Of a stretch of DNA of 64,000 nt, positions 41,942 through 50,780 are shown in pieces (within the stretch, counting starts at the first letter, position 1; the number at the start of each line of letters is the position of its first letter). The position numbers and the translations under genes were made by a program. Source of the stretch: Bradyrhizobium centrolobii (GTDB taxonomy: Bacteria; Pseudomonadota; Alphaproteobacteria; Rhizobiales; Xanthobacteraceae); assembly GCF_001641635.1 (NCBI RefSeq), contig NZ_LUUB01000062.1:42392-106391 (forward strand), in the 5' to 3' direction. The notes under the pieces are model-generated. The model did not search any database, had not been told where the DNA came from, and saw only the letters and a program-made list of their open reading frames with translations.

Positions 41942-44026
41942 ATGCTTGAGGGAGCGGAGGTGCGGCTTGCCGTCGATATCGGTGGCACGTTCACCGACAT
42001 CGTGCTGGACGTAGGTTTGGATCGCAAGACGCGCAAGGTGCTGACGACGCCGGCGCGCCCGGAGCAGGCGGTGCTGGACGGGATGCGTCTCATTCTCGCC
42101 GATGCGCGCGCGCATATGAGCGACATCGACGTCTTCATTCACGGCACCACGCTTGCCACCAACGCGATCATCGAGCGGCGCGGCGCGAGGACGGCCCTCA
42201 TTGCGACCGACGGCTTTCGCGACGTGCTCGATATCGGCACCGAGAGCCGCTACGATCAATATGACCTTTCGATCGACAAGCCGAAGCCGCTGGCGCCGCG
42301 CAGCCTTCGCTTCACCGTTCCCGAGCGCATCGACGCGCATGGTGCCGTCCGTCTCCCGCTCGACGAAGCCGCGGTGCGCGCGCTCGCGCCGAAATTGCGT
42401 GCGCTCAATGTCCAGAGCATCGCGATCGCCTTCCTGCACTCCTACGCCAATCCCGAGCATGAGCGACGTGCGGCCGCGATCCTCGGGGAGGAGATGCCCG
42501 GCATCTCCGTGACGGTGTCCTCGGCGGTCTGTCCCGAGATCCGCGAATATGAGCGCACCTCGACCGCGGTCGCAAATGCCTATGTGCAGCCCCTGATCGA
42601 CGGCTATCTCGCGCGCATGGCCGACGCCTTGCAGGTCGAGCAGTTCCGCGGCGCCATCTATCTCGTGACCTCGGGCGGCGGCGTCACCTCGATCGAGACG
42701 GCGCGGCGCTTTCCAGTGCGTCTCGTTGAATCCGGGCCGGCCGGCGGCGCGATCTTCGCGGCGCAGATCGCGGCGCGCCTTGGCGAGAGCAAGGTGCTCT
42801 CCTTCGACATGGGCGGCACCACGGCGAAGATCTGCCTGATCGAGAAATTTCAGCCGGAGACCTCGCGCGTGTTCGAGGTCGATCGCGCCGCGCGCTTCCT
42901 CAAAGGTTCGGGCCTGCCGGTGCGCATCCCCGTGATCGAGATGGTGGAGATCGGCGCCGGCGGCGGCTCGATTGCCCATGTCGATGCGATGAAGCGCGTC
43001 ACCGTCGGCCCCGAGAGCGCCTCGTCGGAGCCTGGGCCCGCCTGCTACGGCCGCGGCGGCACCCGTCCCGCCGTGACGGATGCGGACGTTGCGCTGGGCA
43101 TGATCGATCCCGATGCCTTCGCGGCCGGCACGATCAAGCTCAGCCCCGAGCTCTCGAAAGAAGCGCTGCTGCGCGACGTCGGCGAGCCGCTCGGACTCTC
43201 GGCGGAAACCTCAGCCTATGCCGTGCATGAGGTCGTCTGCGAGAACATGGCGAGCGCGGCGCGCGTGCACGCGGTCGAGCGCGGCGCCGTGGTCGGCCAG
43301 CACACGCTGATCGCTTTCGGTGGCGCCGCGCCGCTGCATGCAGCGCGTGTCGCCGAGAAGATCGGCGTATCCCGGGTGATCGTGCCATCGAACGCCGGCG
43401 TCGGCTCGGCCGTTGGATTCCTTGCAGCCCCCATCGCCTATGAGCTGGTGCGCAGCCGTCACGTGCGGCTCGATGATTTCGACACCGAGGCGGTCTCCGA
43501 TCTGCTCCAGGAGATGGCGACCGAAGCGCGCGCGCTGGTCGAGCCGGGTGCCGCCGGTGCGCCGGTGCGCGAGCGCCGCGCCGCCTTCATGCGCTATGTC
43601 GGCCAGGGCCATGAGATCACGGTCGAGTTGCCGAACCGGCGGCTGACGACGGTCGATCTCGTGGGCCTGCGCCAGAAATTCGAGGCGGACTATTCTGCGA
43701 TGTTCGAGCGGCCGATCCCGGGCGCGGCGATCGAAGTGCTGAGCTGGTCGGTGCTCGCGTCCACCGAGGCGCGCAATCCGCCTGTGGTTGCTGGCGTTAC
43801 GCGCAAGCCGGCCGGCAAGGCGTCCGGCAGCCGCAAATTCTTCGACGGCCGGGCCGGGGAAGTGATCGAGATCCCGCTCTACTGCCGCGAGGACATGGCG
43901 CCGGGCACGACCATCGCCGGTCCCGCCGTGATCGCCGAGGATGAGACATCAACTTTTGTCTCGACCAGTTTTGACGCCCATATCGACGGTGCCGGCAGCA
44001 TCGTCATGGAACGAAAGGCGGCGTAA
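41942..44026 (+). CDS. hyuA: Hydantoinase/oxoprolinase alpha subunit (HyuA)
   Basis: A 694-residue ATP-dependent hydantoinase/5-oxoprolinase A-type subunit. The N-terminal ATPase fold begins VRLAVDIGGTFTDIVLD. HGTTLATNAIIERRGA, ESGPAGG and the phosphate site FDMGGTTAKICL follow. The central glycine-rich GAGGGSIAHVD and SSEPGPACYGRGGTRPAVTDA are diagnostic. With HyuB it opens N-methylhydantoin, hydantoin or 5-oxoproline at the cost of ATP. I chose the ATG at 41942 because the upstream 35 residues are unlike the family. HyuB starts two bases after the stop. Confidence 0.92.
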   Translation: MLEGAEVRLAVDIGGTFTDIVLDVGLDRKTRKVLTTPARPEQAVLDGMRLILADARAHMSDIDVFIHGTTLATNAIIERRGARTALIATDGFRDVLDIGTESRYDQYDLSIDKPKPLAPRSLRFTVPERIDAHGAVRLPLDEAAVRALAPKLRALNVQSIAIAFLHSYANPEHERRAAAILGEEMPGISVTVSSAVCPEIREYERTSTAVANAYVQPLIDGYLARMADALQVEQFRGAIYLVTSGGGVTSIETARRFPVRLVESGPAGGAIFAAQIAARLGESKVLSFDMGGTTAKICLIEKFQPETSRVFEVDRAARFLKGSGLPVRIPVIEMVEIGAGGGSIAHVDAMKRVTVGPESASSEPGPACYGRGGTRPAVTDADVALGMIDPDAFAAGTIKLSPELSKEALLRDVGEPLGLSAETSAYAVHEVVCENMASAARVHAVERGAVVGQHTLIAFGGAAPLHAARVAEKIGVSRVIVPSNAGVGSAVGFLAAPIAYELVRSRHVRLDDFDTEAVSDLLQEMATEARALVEPGAAGAPVRERRAAFMRYVGQGHEITVELPNRRLTTVDLVGLRQKFEADYSAMFERPIPGAAIEVLSWSVLASTEARNPPVVAGVTRKPAGKASGSRKFFDGRAGEVIEIPLYCREDMAPGTTIAGPAVIAEDETSTFVSTSFDAHIDGAGSIVMERKAA

Positions 44027-44028
44027 TC

Positions 44029-45687
44029 ATGAGCAATGCAAGCGGCACGAGCCTGATCGACCTCCAGATCATGTGGCACCGGCTGATCGCCGTGGTCGAG
44101 GAGCAGGCGCAGGTGCTATTGCGCACAGCCTTCAGCCCGATCGTGCGCGAATGCGGCGACCTCTCGGCCGGCGTGTTCGACCTCAAGGGGCGGATGCTGG
44201 CTCAGGCGGTGACGGGCACGCCCGGTCACGTCAACTCGATGGCGGAATCGGTCAAGCACTTCATCGCGCATTTTCCGATTCATACGATGAAGGAAGGCGA
44301 GGCCTACATCACCAACGATCCCTGGATGGGCACGGGCCATCTCAACGACTTCGTCGTCACCACGCCCTGCTTCAAGGACGGCAAGGTCGTCGCGCTGTTC
44401 TCCTGCACCAGCCATCTCATGGACATCGGCGGAATCGGCTTCGGGCCCGACGCCACCGACGTGTTCATGGAGGGGCTCTACATCCCCATGCTGAAGCTGA
44501 TCGACCAGGGCGTCGTCAACGAGACGCTGATGGCGATGATCCGCACCAACACGCGGCTGCCGATCGACACCGAGGGCGACACCTATTCGCTCGCCGGCTG
44601 CAACGGCGTCGGCTGCGAGCGCCTGGTCGAGATGATGAACGAGTTCGGCATCGATACGCTCGATGAACTCGGCGACTACATCTGCGACCGCTCGCGCGAG
44701 GCTGTGCTGGCCGAGATCGCCAAGCTGCCGAAGGGAAGCTGGCGCAACAGCATGGTCGTCGACGGATATGACGCACCGGTGACGCTGGCCGCGACGCTGA
44801 CGATCTCGGATGCCGGTATTCACGTCGATTTCGACGGCACCTCGCCCGCCTCGAAGTTCGGCATCAACGTGCCCTTGTCGTACACCACGGCCTATACCGT
44901 GTTCGGCCTCGGCTGCGTCGTCGCCTCGCAGATCCCGAACAATGCGGGCTCGCTCTCGCCGCTGACGGTATCGGCGCCTTCAGGGGCGATCCTGAACGCG
45001 CCGAAGCCCGCGCCGGTCGCCTCGCGCCACGTGATCGGCCAGATGCTGCCCGACGTGGTGTTCGGCTGCCTGCGCCAGATCATTCCAGAGCGCGTGCCGG
45101 CGGAAGGCACCTCGTGCCTGTGGAATCTCAACGTGCGCGGCCAGACCCGCAGCGGCGTCGGCGGCAATTACGGGTTCTCGATGGCGGTGACCAGCAATGG
45201 CGGCACTGGCGCACGTTTCGGCAAGGACGGGCTGTCGGCGACCGCCTATCCCAGCGGCGTGCGCGGCACGCCGGTCGAGATCGCGGAGACGCAGACGCCG
45301 CTGATCTTCTGGCGCAAGGAGCTGCGTCCGGATTCCGGCGGAGCAGGGCGCACCCGCGGCGGACTCGGCCAGATCATCGAGGTCGGCAGCGGAGTCGATG
45401 CACCGTTCGAGATCCTGGCAGCGTTCGATCGCATCGATCACCCGCCGCGCGGGCGCGATGGCGGACGTGACGGCGAGGCCGGCTATGTCGGCCTGAAGTC
45501 GGGACAGAAGATGCGGGGCAAGGGCTTTCAGATCGTGCCGTCTGACGACCGGCTAGTGGTGATGACGCCCGGCGGCGCCGGCATCGGCGATCCCCGGGAA
45601 CGCGCGCCGGAAAACGTGCGCGACGACATCGAGAGCGGATTGGTGTCGTCGGACAATGCAGTTGCGATCTATGGACGCGCGGGGTGA
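44029..45687 (+). CDS. hyuB: Hydantoinase/oxoprolinase beta subunit (HyuB)
   Basis: A 552-residue HyuB-type subunit. It contains FSPIVRECGDLSAGVFD near residue 27, the ITNDPWMGTGHLNDFV metal-site loop, FSCTSHLMDIGG and the C-terminal GGAGRTRGGLGQ and MTPGGAGIGDP blocks. It works with the HyuA product two bases upstream. Unlike the zinc-type cyclic amidase at 12811-14130, this enzyme class needs ATP, so the window encodes two unrelated ring-opening chemistries. No transporter gene is directly attached. Confidence 0.92.
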   Translation: MSNASGTSLIDLQIMWHRLIAVVEEQAQVLLRTAFSPIVRECGDLSAGVFDLKGRMLAQAVTGTPGHVNSMAESVKHFIAHFPIHTMKEGEAYITNDPWMGTGHLNDFVVTTPCFKDGKVVALFSCTSHLMDIGGIGFGPDATDVFMEGLYIPMLKLIDQGVVNETLMAMIRTNTRLPIDTEGDTYSLAGCNGVGCERLVEMMNEFGIDTLDELGDYICDRSREAVLAEIAKLPKGSWRNSMVVDGYDAPVTLAATLTISDAGIHVDFDGTSPASKFGINVPLSYTTAYTVFGLGCVVASQIPNNAGSLSPLTVSAPSGAILNAPKPAPVASRHVIGQMLPDVVFGCLRQIIPERVPAEGTSCLWNLNVRGQTRSGVGGNYGFSMAVTSNGGTGARFGKDGLSATAYPSGVRGTPVEIAETQTPLIFWRKELRPDSGGAGRTRGGLGQIIEVGSGVDAPFEILAAFDRIDHPPRGRDGGRDGEAGYVGLKSGQKMRGKGFQIVPSDDRLVVMTPGGAGIGDPRERAPENVRDDIESGLVSSDNAVAIYGRAG

Positions 45688-45813
45688 GGTAACGGGCTCG
45701 GCTGTATCGGCTGCGTCACGCTGCCCCATCCCGTCATCATGGTCGGCTTCGTGCTCCTGCTGACGCTCCGGCCGCGCATCGTCACGTTCCTGCCGAAAGT
45801 GGTTTACGGGTAA
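45688..45813 (+). pseudogene. Possible remnant of a TRAP transporter large permease C-terminus
   Basis: Directly after the hyuB stop the frame stays open for 41 codons and reads a hydrophobic stretch ending LLLTLRPRIVTFLPKVVYG before TAA at 45811. This resembles the C-terminal end of DctM-type TRAP permeases (F-P-x-I-V-x-x-L-P-x-x-V-x-G). Nothing N-terminal of it is present. It may be the scar of a lost transporter gene that once followed hyuAB. The similarity is by eye only. Confidence 0.3.
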
Positions 45814-46141
45814 CCCGCTTCAGTCCGAGATTTGTCGATTGAGACAAAACGGTCAGCGTCGCTGCCGTTTTCAAATCCGCCTTCGCGCGTGAAATTCACG
45901 CCGTGCGCGCATTCCATCTTTGCACTCCCTGTGATCCGGCGTACTCTGTGACGGCGAGCAGAAGTGCAACAGCAATCACTCCAGTGAACGTAGCTCTTTT
46001 GGCGATATGCGCCGGGAGAGGGGGACATCTGTTGGCAGCTCATCTCCGATGGAGAACGATCGACGCGTACTGAACTGCAAACACCCCTCGCAGCGGCGCT
46101 TACAAGACGCAATCAATAAACACAAGCGGGAGGAAGTGCAT
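45814..46141 (+). other. Leader/promoter region of the PQQ dehydrogenase operon
   Basis: About 330 bases without a supported gene. It contains small inverted pairs such as CGTGAAATTCACG (45890-45902). The last bases hold the GGGAGGAAG ribosome site of the PQQ dehydrogenase. A long leader is common for regulated periplasmic dehydrogenase operons, but no specific operator was recognised. Confidence 0.4.
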
Positions 46142-47860
46142 ATGAGGAAGCAGTGGCTTAACTCAGGTTTACCTGTTCTCGTCGGTGCGACACTTGCGGC
46201 ATCGGCGGCGTTGGCTCAAGCCGTGGATACGGCCCGGATCGAGGCCGCCGGTCAGAACGACTGGCTCACCTATCACGGTTCATACAAATCCTATCACTAC
46301 AGCCCGCTCGCGCAGATCAACGCGAACAACGTCGGCAATCTGAGCGTCGCCTGGATGCACATTCCCGGACGATCGACGCGCGGCCTGCAGTCAATGCCGC
46401 TCGTGGCCGATGGCGTGCTCTATTACTCGGGTTCCTACAGCCGGGTCTTTGCGCTGAACGGCGCGACTGGCGAGGTCATCTGGTCGTTCTTTCCGGAGCT
46501 GGATGAGGCGCTCATCAGCCGACAGACCCACTCTCCCTACAACCGCGGCGTAGCTCTCGGTGAAGGCAAGGTCTTCGTCGGCACGATGGATGGACGTCTC
46601 TTCGGGCTCGATGCGAAGACGGGAAAGGTCCTCTGGGAAACCAAGCTGATAGACTCGCAGAAGCTTACGGTCGGCTTCACCGGCGCGCCGCTTTACGCGA
46701 AGGGGAGCGTGATTATCGGCGCGCAAGGTGGTGAATGGCCGGGCCGTGGCCCGATCTTCGCCGTCGATGCCACGACCGGCAAGAAGAAGTGGGAGTTCCT
46801 GACGGTCGCAGGCACCGACGAGGCCATGAAGACCTGGGGCAGCGATTCCTGGCGCACCGGCGGTGGCGGCGGCTGGATGCCGGGAACCTACGACTCCGAG
46901 ACCAACACCATCCTGTGGGGCACCGCGAACCCGGCGCCGCTCTACGATTGGTCGGGCGCTGATTACAAGACGCAAGGTGCGCGTCCCGGCGACAATCTCT
47001 ATACGAGTTCGGTGATCGGCCTCGATATCGATACCGGCAAGCTGAAATTCTACCATCAGGAGCTGCCGCACGACGCCTGGGACTTCGACAGCGCCGTCGG
47101 TGAGTTCGTGATGCTCGAGCGCGACGGCCAGAAGCTCGTGGTCCATCCGAACAAGGGCGGCTTCGTCTTCGTCTACGACCGCAATCTTGGCGTGAAGAAT
47201 GTCTGGCGGCTGGTTGAGAACATCAACTTCGTCAAGGATATCGATCCCAAGACAGGCGCGCTGATCGGCCGTCGCGATTTCCCCGTCGGGAAAGTCACTG
47301 AACCGCCGCTGTGTCCGTTCATTGGCGGCGGCATCAGCTGGAATGCCGGCTCATACAACCCGAAGACCGGTCTCTACTACAAGATCGGCCAGGAATGGTG
47401 CATGACGCTGGATATCCAGAAGACGACGCCGGTCACCACGCCACAGGCCCAGCTCAACATCGGCGCCGACTTCAAGATGGCGCCTCCTCCGGGCGGCGAG
47501 ATCTATGGACACCTCGACGCGCGCGATCCCATAACGGGAGCGAAAAAATGGGAGGTTCGCTATCCCGAGCCGCCGCTGGGGAGCGTGCTGTCGACCGCGG
47601 GTAATCTCGTGTTCGTGCCCGACTCCCGCGGCGTCCTTCACGCCTACGATGCCGAAACCGGGGCCGAGCTATGGAATCACAACAACGGCACCGGCCATCA
47701 GGGCGGCATCGTCAGCTACTCCGTTGGCGGCAAGCAATATATCGCCGTGGCCGCAGGCTTTGGCGGTATGCTGGCGGACGAATATGCGCCGAACTTCGGC
47801 GGCGTCTACAAGAGCATGCCGCGTGACGACGGTGCCCTCGTCGTCTTCAGCCTGAAATAG
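46142..47860 (+). CDS. PQQ-dependent alcohol dehydrogenase with lanthanide-type Asp pair
   Basis: A 572-residue periplasmic quinoprotein (signal peptide to about residue 26, SAALAQA). It has the eight-bladed propeller of the methanol/ethanol dehydrogenase family. Active-site residues by position are Glu198 (AQGGEWPGRG), Trp245 (GGGGWMPG), Asn263 (GTANPAPLY), catalytic Asp314 and, two residues on, Asp316 (HDAWDFDS), and Lys338 (NKGGFVFVYDR). The extra Asp is the signature of lanthanide-dependent XoxF/ExaF enzymes. The vicinal Cys-Cys ring found in MxaF/XoxF is missing, replaced by HSPYNRG. A cytochrome c and a XoxJ-like protein follow. Substrate unknown. Confidence 0.9.
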   Translation: MRKQWLNSGLPVLVGATLAASAALAQAVDTARIEAAGQNDWLTYHGSYKSYHYSPLAQINANNVGNLSVAWMHIPGRSTRGLQSMPLVADGVLYYSGSYSRVFALNGATGEVIWSFFPELDEALISRQTHSPYNRGVALGEGKVFVGTMDGRLFGLDAKTGKVLWETKLIDSQKLTVGFTGAPLYAKGSVIIGAQGGEWPGRGPIFAVDATTGKKKWEFLTVAGTDEAMKTWGSDSWRTGGGGGWMPGTYDSETNTILWGTANPAPLYDWSGADYKTQGARPGDNLYTSSVIGLDIDTGKLKFYHQELPHDAWDFDSAVGEFVMLERDGQKLVVHPNKGGFVFVYDRNLGVKNVWRLVENINFVKDIDPKTGALIGRRDFPVGKVTEPPLCPFIGGGISWNAGSYNPKTGLYYKIGQEWCMTLDIQKTTPVTTPQAQLNIGADFKMAPPPGGEIYGHLDARDPITGAKKWEVRYPEPPLGSVLSTAGNLVFVPDSRGVLHAYDAETGAELWNHNNGTGHQGGIVSYSVGGKQYIAVAAGFGGMLADEYAPNFGGVYKSMPRDDGALVVFSLK

Positions 47861-47878
47861 TCTGCCGCAAGCGATCTG

Positions 47879-47908
47879 CCGAGGAGCGGGTACAAGCCCG
47901 CTCCTCGG
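47879..47908 (+). terminator. 12-bp perfect hairpin between dehydrogenase and cytochrome genes
   Basis: CCGAGGAGCGGG (47879-47890), loop TACAAG, CCCGCTCCTCGG (47897-47908). There is no T run, so it is more likely a partial terminator or mRNA-stabilising hairpin that sets the expression ratio of the dehydrogenase to the downstream cytochrome and XoxJ-like genes. Confidence 0.55.
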
Positions 47909-47949
47909 TCGATTGAAGCGGCCGCACGTGATTCAGGAATGGAGCGGAC

Positions 47950-48291
47950 GTGTTGAAATCGCATTTGAAGACGATTCCGATGGTGCTGGGCGCCTCGTTG
48001 CTGTTCGCTGAGGTGGCTCAAGCACAACCCGCCACGCCTGCGCCCGAGAACGGGACATTCGAGGTCGAGCAGGTATTCGCGGGGACTTGCGGCTTTTGTC
48101 ACTCCGATGGCGGCCGGGCTGCCGGCAAGGGGCCGCAACTGATGAATTCGCCGCGCGACGACGAATTTATTCGCAACCGCATCAAGCAGGGCAAGCAAGG
48201 CGCGATGCCAGCATTCGACGGCGCCTTCACCGACGCCCAGATCGACCAGATCGTCAAATACATCCGCGCCTTGAAGCCGCGCGAAGGCTGA
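47950..48291 (+). CDS. Small periplasmic cytochrome c, partner of the PQQ dehydrogenase
   Basis: A 113-residue class I c-type cytochrome with a signal peptide (to about AQAQ, residue 26) and one haem site CGFCH (47-51). An axial methionine is likely in GAMPAFDG. The YIRALKPRE C-terminal helix is typical. The start is GTG at 47950. It follows the quinoprotein as XoxG/cytochrome cL follow XoxF/MxaF and is the likely electron acceptor. It is shorter than XoxG and resembles the cytochrome c551/c553 type. Confidence 0.88.
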   Translation: MLKSHLKTIPMVLGASLLFAEVAQAQPATPAPENGTFEVEQVFAGTCGFCHSDGGRAAGKGPQLMNSPRDDEFIRNRIKQGKQGAMPAFDGAFTDAQIDQIVKYIRALKPREG

Positions 48292-48328
48292 ACCGCCGAG
48301 AGCCGATCCATCCAAATGAGGACGCGGA

Positions 48329-49096
48329 ATGAAGGCAATTGTCCCGCTCATCGTCGGTGCCGCCATCGGGCTGTCGGGACCGGCGCAGGCGCGAACCCTG
48401 GACGCGATCCGCTCGGACGGCGTGCTCGGGTTATGCGCCCATCCGAACTCGCTTCCCTTCGCGCGCAAGGCCGGCAATCCTCCCGGATTTCAGGTTGAAT
48501 TGGGACAGGCGCTGGCGCGCGAGCTCGGCGTGTCGCTGAGGCTCGACTGGATCATCACCCAGTACCAGATGCGCAGCGCCGGCTGTGACATTCTTCTGGA
48601 TGTCATCGCCGACCGCGAGGCGCAGGGCGAAACCCGCTTGAGGATATCGAAACCGTACTATCGCACGGGCGTCGCGCTCGCGGTGCCGTCATCCAGTGCG
48701 CTCACCTCGTTCAAGAGCCTCAACGGGCGTACCAAAGTGGGGGTGCAGGTCGGATCTGTCGCGGCCATGATCATCGGTCAACGGCACGTGCCCACATCGA
48801 CTTTCGGCTTCGAGAGCGACAGCCTCGAGGCCCTCTCGAACAATGAGATCGACGCCGCCGCGGTCACGCCAACTGCGGCGAGCTATTTCAACCTGACGCA
48901 TCCGGACAAGGCCTTCCGCATCCTGGATCGCGACGAGAGCGTCGCCGATCTCAACTGGAATGTCGCCGTCGGCATGGTCCGCCCGGATGATGCGTTGCGC
49001 GAAGCCATCGACGGAGCGCTGGAACGGCTGCGGAACGACGGCACGATCGATCGGATCTATCGCCGCTACGGTATCGTCCTCGAGGCGCCGAGATAG
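48329..49096 (+). CDS. XoxJ/MxaJ-like periplasmic binding protein
   Basis: A 255-residue family 3-type periplasmic protein with a signal peptide (MKAIVPLIVGAAIGLSGPAQA). It has LGLCAHPNSLPFARK, the usual MxaJ/quinoprotein-associated opening, then DWIITQYQMRSAGCDILLDV and VGVQVGSVAAMI. In XoxF systems the J protein is thought to help mature or activate the dehydrogenase, not to feed a transporter. No ABC permease is nearby, which supports that role. GAGGACGCGGA precedes the ATG. Confidence 0.85.
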   Translation: MKAIVPLIVGAAIGLSGPAQARTLDAIRSDGVLGLCAHPNSLPFARKAGNPPGFQVELGQALARELGVSLRLDWIITQYQMRSAGCDILLDVIADREAQGETRLRISKPYYRTGVALAVPSSSALTSFKSLNGRTKVGVQVGSVAAMIIGQRHVPTSTFGFESDSLEALSNNEIDAAAVTPTAASYFNLTHPDKAFRILDRDESVADLNWNVAVGMVRPDDALREAIDGALERLRNDGTIDRIYRRYGIVLEAPR

Positions 49097-49098
49097 CC

Positions 49099-49983
49099 GT
49101 GCGTATCGGCCTCGGCAGTCCAAAGGGCTCGATCAATCGAGGCGCGGCACCCAGCAGGCGCGATGTCCTTCAATGTCTGGCCGCCGGAGCAGCAATGGGA
49201 GCGGCTTCGGCATCCGCCAGCGAGGGACGCAAGATCGGTCTCCAACTCTATACGCTCCGCGACCTCCTAAAGAACGACTTTGAGGGCACCCTGCGCAACG
49301 TTGCTCTCTTCGGTTATAGTGAGGTGGAGTTCGCCGGCATTCTCGGCCCTGACGTGAGGCGCACCGGCGAGCTTTTGCGCAGCCTCGGTCTCAGCGCACC
49401 GTCGTTGCATCTCGAATATGGCAACCTGCGGGACAAGACCGGATCATCGTTCGACCTCGCCCATTCGCTTGGCAGCCGGTTCGTCGTCTGTCCATGGCTT
49501 GATCCGCCGGAGCGGCAGACATTCGATGACTGGAAGCGGATTTGCGACGAGTTGAACAGGATCGGTGAACTGGCGGCGCGGGCCGGCCTGACGCTCGCCT
49601 ATCACAATCATGATTTCGAGTTCGCAGACCTCGCTGGCGGCATCCTGCCATACGACGTTCTGCTCAGCCGCACGGACGAGCGCTTCGTCAAGTTCGAGCT
49701 CGACGTCTACTGGGCGGCAAGGGGCAATCTCGACTCTGCGCGTGTTCTGAGGGCACATCCATCGCGATTTCGCCTGCTTCATCTCAAGGACATGGCGACG
49801 GATGGATCGACCACCGAGCTGGGGCGTGGCACGATCGATTTCGCCGCGATACTCGACGCTGCGTTTGAGAGCGGCGTGGAGCACGTGTTCGTCGAGCAGG
49901 ACATTTCGGCCGACCCCATGCGAAGCATTGAGATCAGCATCGCTTTCCTTCGCCGCCAACCGCATTTTGCGCAGGGCAGATGA
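49099..49983 (+). CDS. Tat-exported sugar phosphate isomerase/epimerase-like TIM-barrel protein
   Basis: A 294-residue xylose-isomerase-like TIM barrel (AP-endonuclease 2 family). It has the metal ligands seen in LAYHNHDFEF, KFELDVYWAARG, LLHLKDM and EHVFVEQDIS. The N-terminus has a twin-arginine motif (APSRRDVLQCLAAGAAMGAA), so the enzyme acts in the periplasm. The GTG start lies two bases after the previous stop, placing it in the PQQ dehydrogenase operon. It may act on the sugar or polyol product of the oxidation, an inference that would make the operon a periplasmic sugar-alcohol pathway. Confidence 0.82.
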   Translation: MRIGLGSPKGSINRGAAPSRRDVLQCLAAGAAMGAASASASEGRKIGLQLYTLRDLLKNDFEGTLRNVALFGYSEVEFAGILGPDVRRTGELLRSLGLSAPSLHLEYGNLRDKTGSSFDLAHSLGSRFVVCPWLDPPERQTFDDWKRICDELNRIGELAARAGLTLAYHNHDFEFADLAGGILPYDVLLSRTDERFVKFELDVYWAARGNLDSARVLRAHPSRFRLLHLKDMATDGSTTELGRGTIDFAAILDAAFESGVEHVFVEQDISADPMRSIEISIAFLRRQPHFAQGR

Positions 49984-50032
49984 TGCTGCCGTCCCGGCGC
50001 GGAGGCCGGGACGACGATGCCTCGACCGTTCG

Positions 50033-50677
50033 CTACGCCGCCGCCTTGCGCCGCGCCTGTTCGGCCTTGTACAGCTCGAACTCCTCCGCGATCGCTTTTG
50101 CGATCGAGGGCTGCTGGCGCAGGCGCTCGTAATAGGCCTTCAGGTTCGGCCATTTCGCGAGCTCGATCGGCGGCGTCGCCATGGTCCAGTTGATGACCGT
50201 GACGAGATAGGCGTCGGCCACGCTGAAATGATCGAGCAGGAACTCGCGCCCCTTCAGGTAGTTGTCGAGATAGTCGAGCCGCGACAGGTTCTTCTCCAGC
50301 ACGTAGGCTTTGGCTTCCTGCGGCGCCTTGCGGTCGAGCACGGGCACGAACAGGCCCTTGTGCAGCTCGGTGCCGATGAAGCACAGCCACTGATGCAGCC
50401 GCGTGCGATCGATGCCGGGTCCCGTGCCGATGCCGGATTGCGGAAAACGGTCGGCGACATATTGCAGGATCGCCGCGTTCTCGGTCAGCACCACGCCCTC
50501 GTCGGTGCGCAGCGTCGGCACCAGGCCAATCGGATTGACAGCGCGGAAGTCGGAGCCGTCCTTCAGCACCGTCTTGGTCGGCGGATCGACTTCGAGATAG
50601 TTCGCCTCGGCGCCGGCTTCATACAGCGCGACGCGGGTCGCCATCGAGCAGGCGAGCGGCGAGAAATAAAGATCCAT
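50033..50677 (-). CDS. Glutathione S-transferase, beta-class-like
   Basis: A 214-residue GST. It has the N-terminal thioredoxin-fold segment MDLYFSPLACSMATRVAL, whose Cys10 is the beta-class marker, then VNPIGLVPTL, LTENAAILQYVADRFP and the C-terminal helical domain with FSVADAYLVTVINW. It conjugates glutathione to electrophiles or reduces disulfides; the substrate is unknown. The strong AAGGAGG ribosome site is six bases from the ATG. It is divergent from a TetR gene that probably represses it. Confidence 0.93.
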   Translation of the reverse strand: MDLYFSPLACSMATRVALYEAGAEANYLEVDPPTKTVLKDGSDFRAVNPIGLVPTLRTDEGVVLTENAAILQYVADRFPQSGIGTGPGIDRTRLHQWLCFIGTELHKGLFVPVLDRKAPQEAKAYVLEKNLSRLDYLDNYLKGREFLLDHFSVADAYLVTVINWTMATPPIELAKWPNLKAYYERLRQQPSIAKAIAEEFELYKAEQARRKAAA

Positions 50678-50780
50678 CTGTAGCCTCCTTGGGCAATTCG
50701 CTGAGTTTCGCTCAACCTGGCCAGATTGATTTTTGTACTGTCTTGCATAATATAGATCGGGTCAAGGATTATTTTGCGAA

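Noticed and set aside
40918..42138. A 406-codon minus-strand frame across the sirtuin and the hyuA start
   Set aside because: The sirtuin has all motifs on the plus strand; the frame spans two unrelated genes and has no ribosome site.
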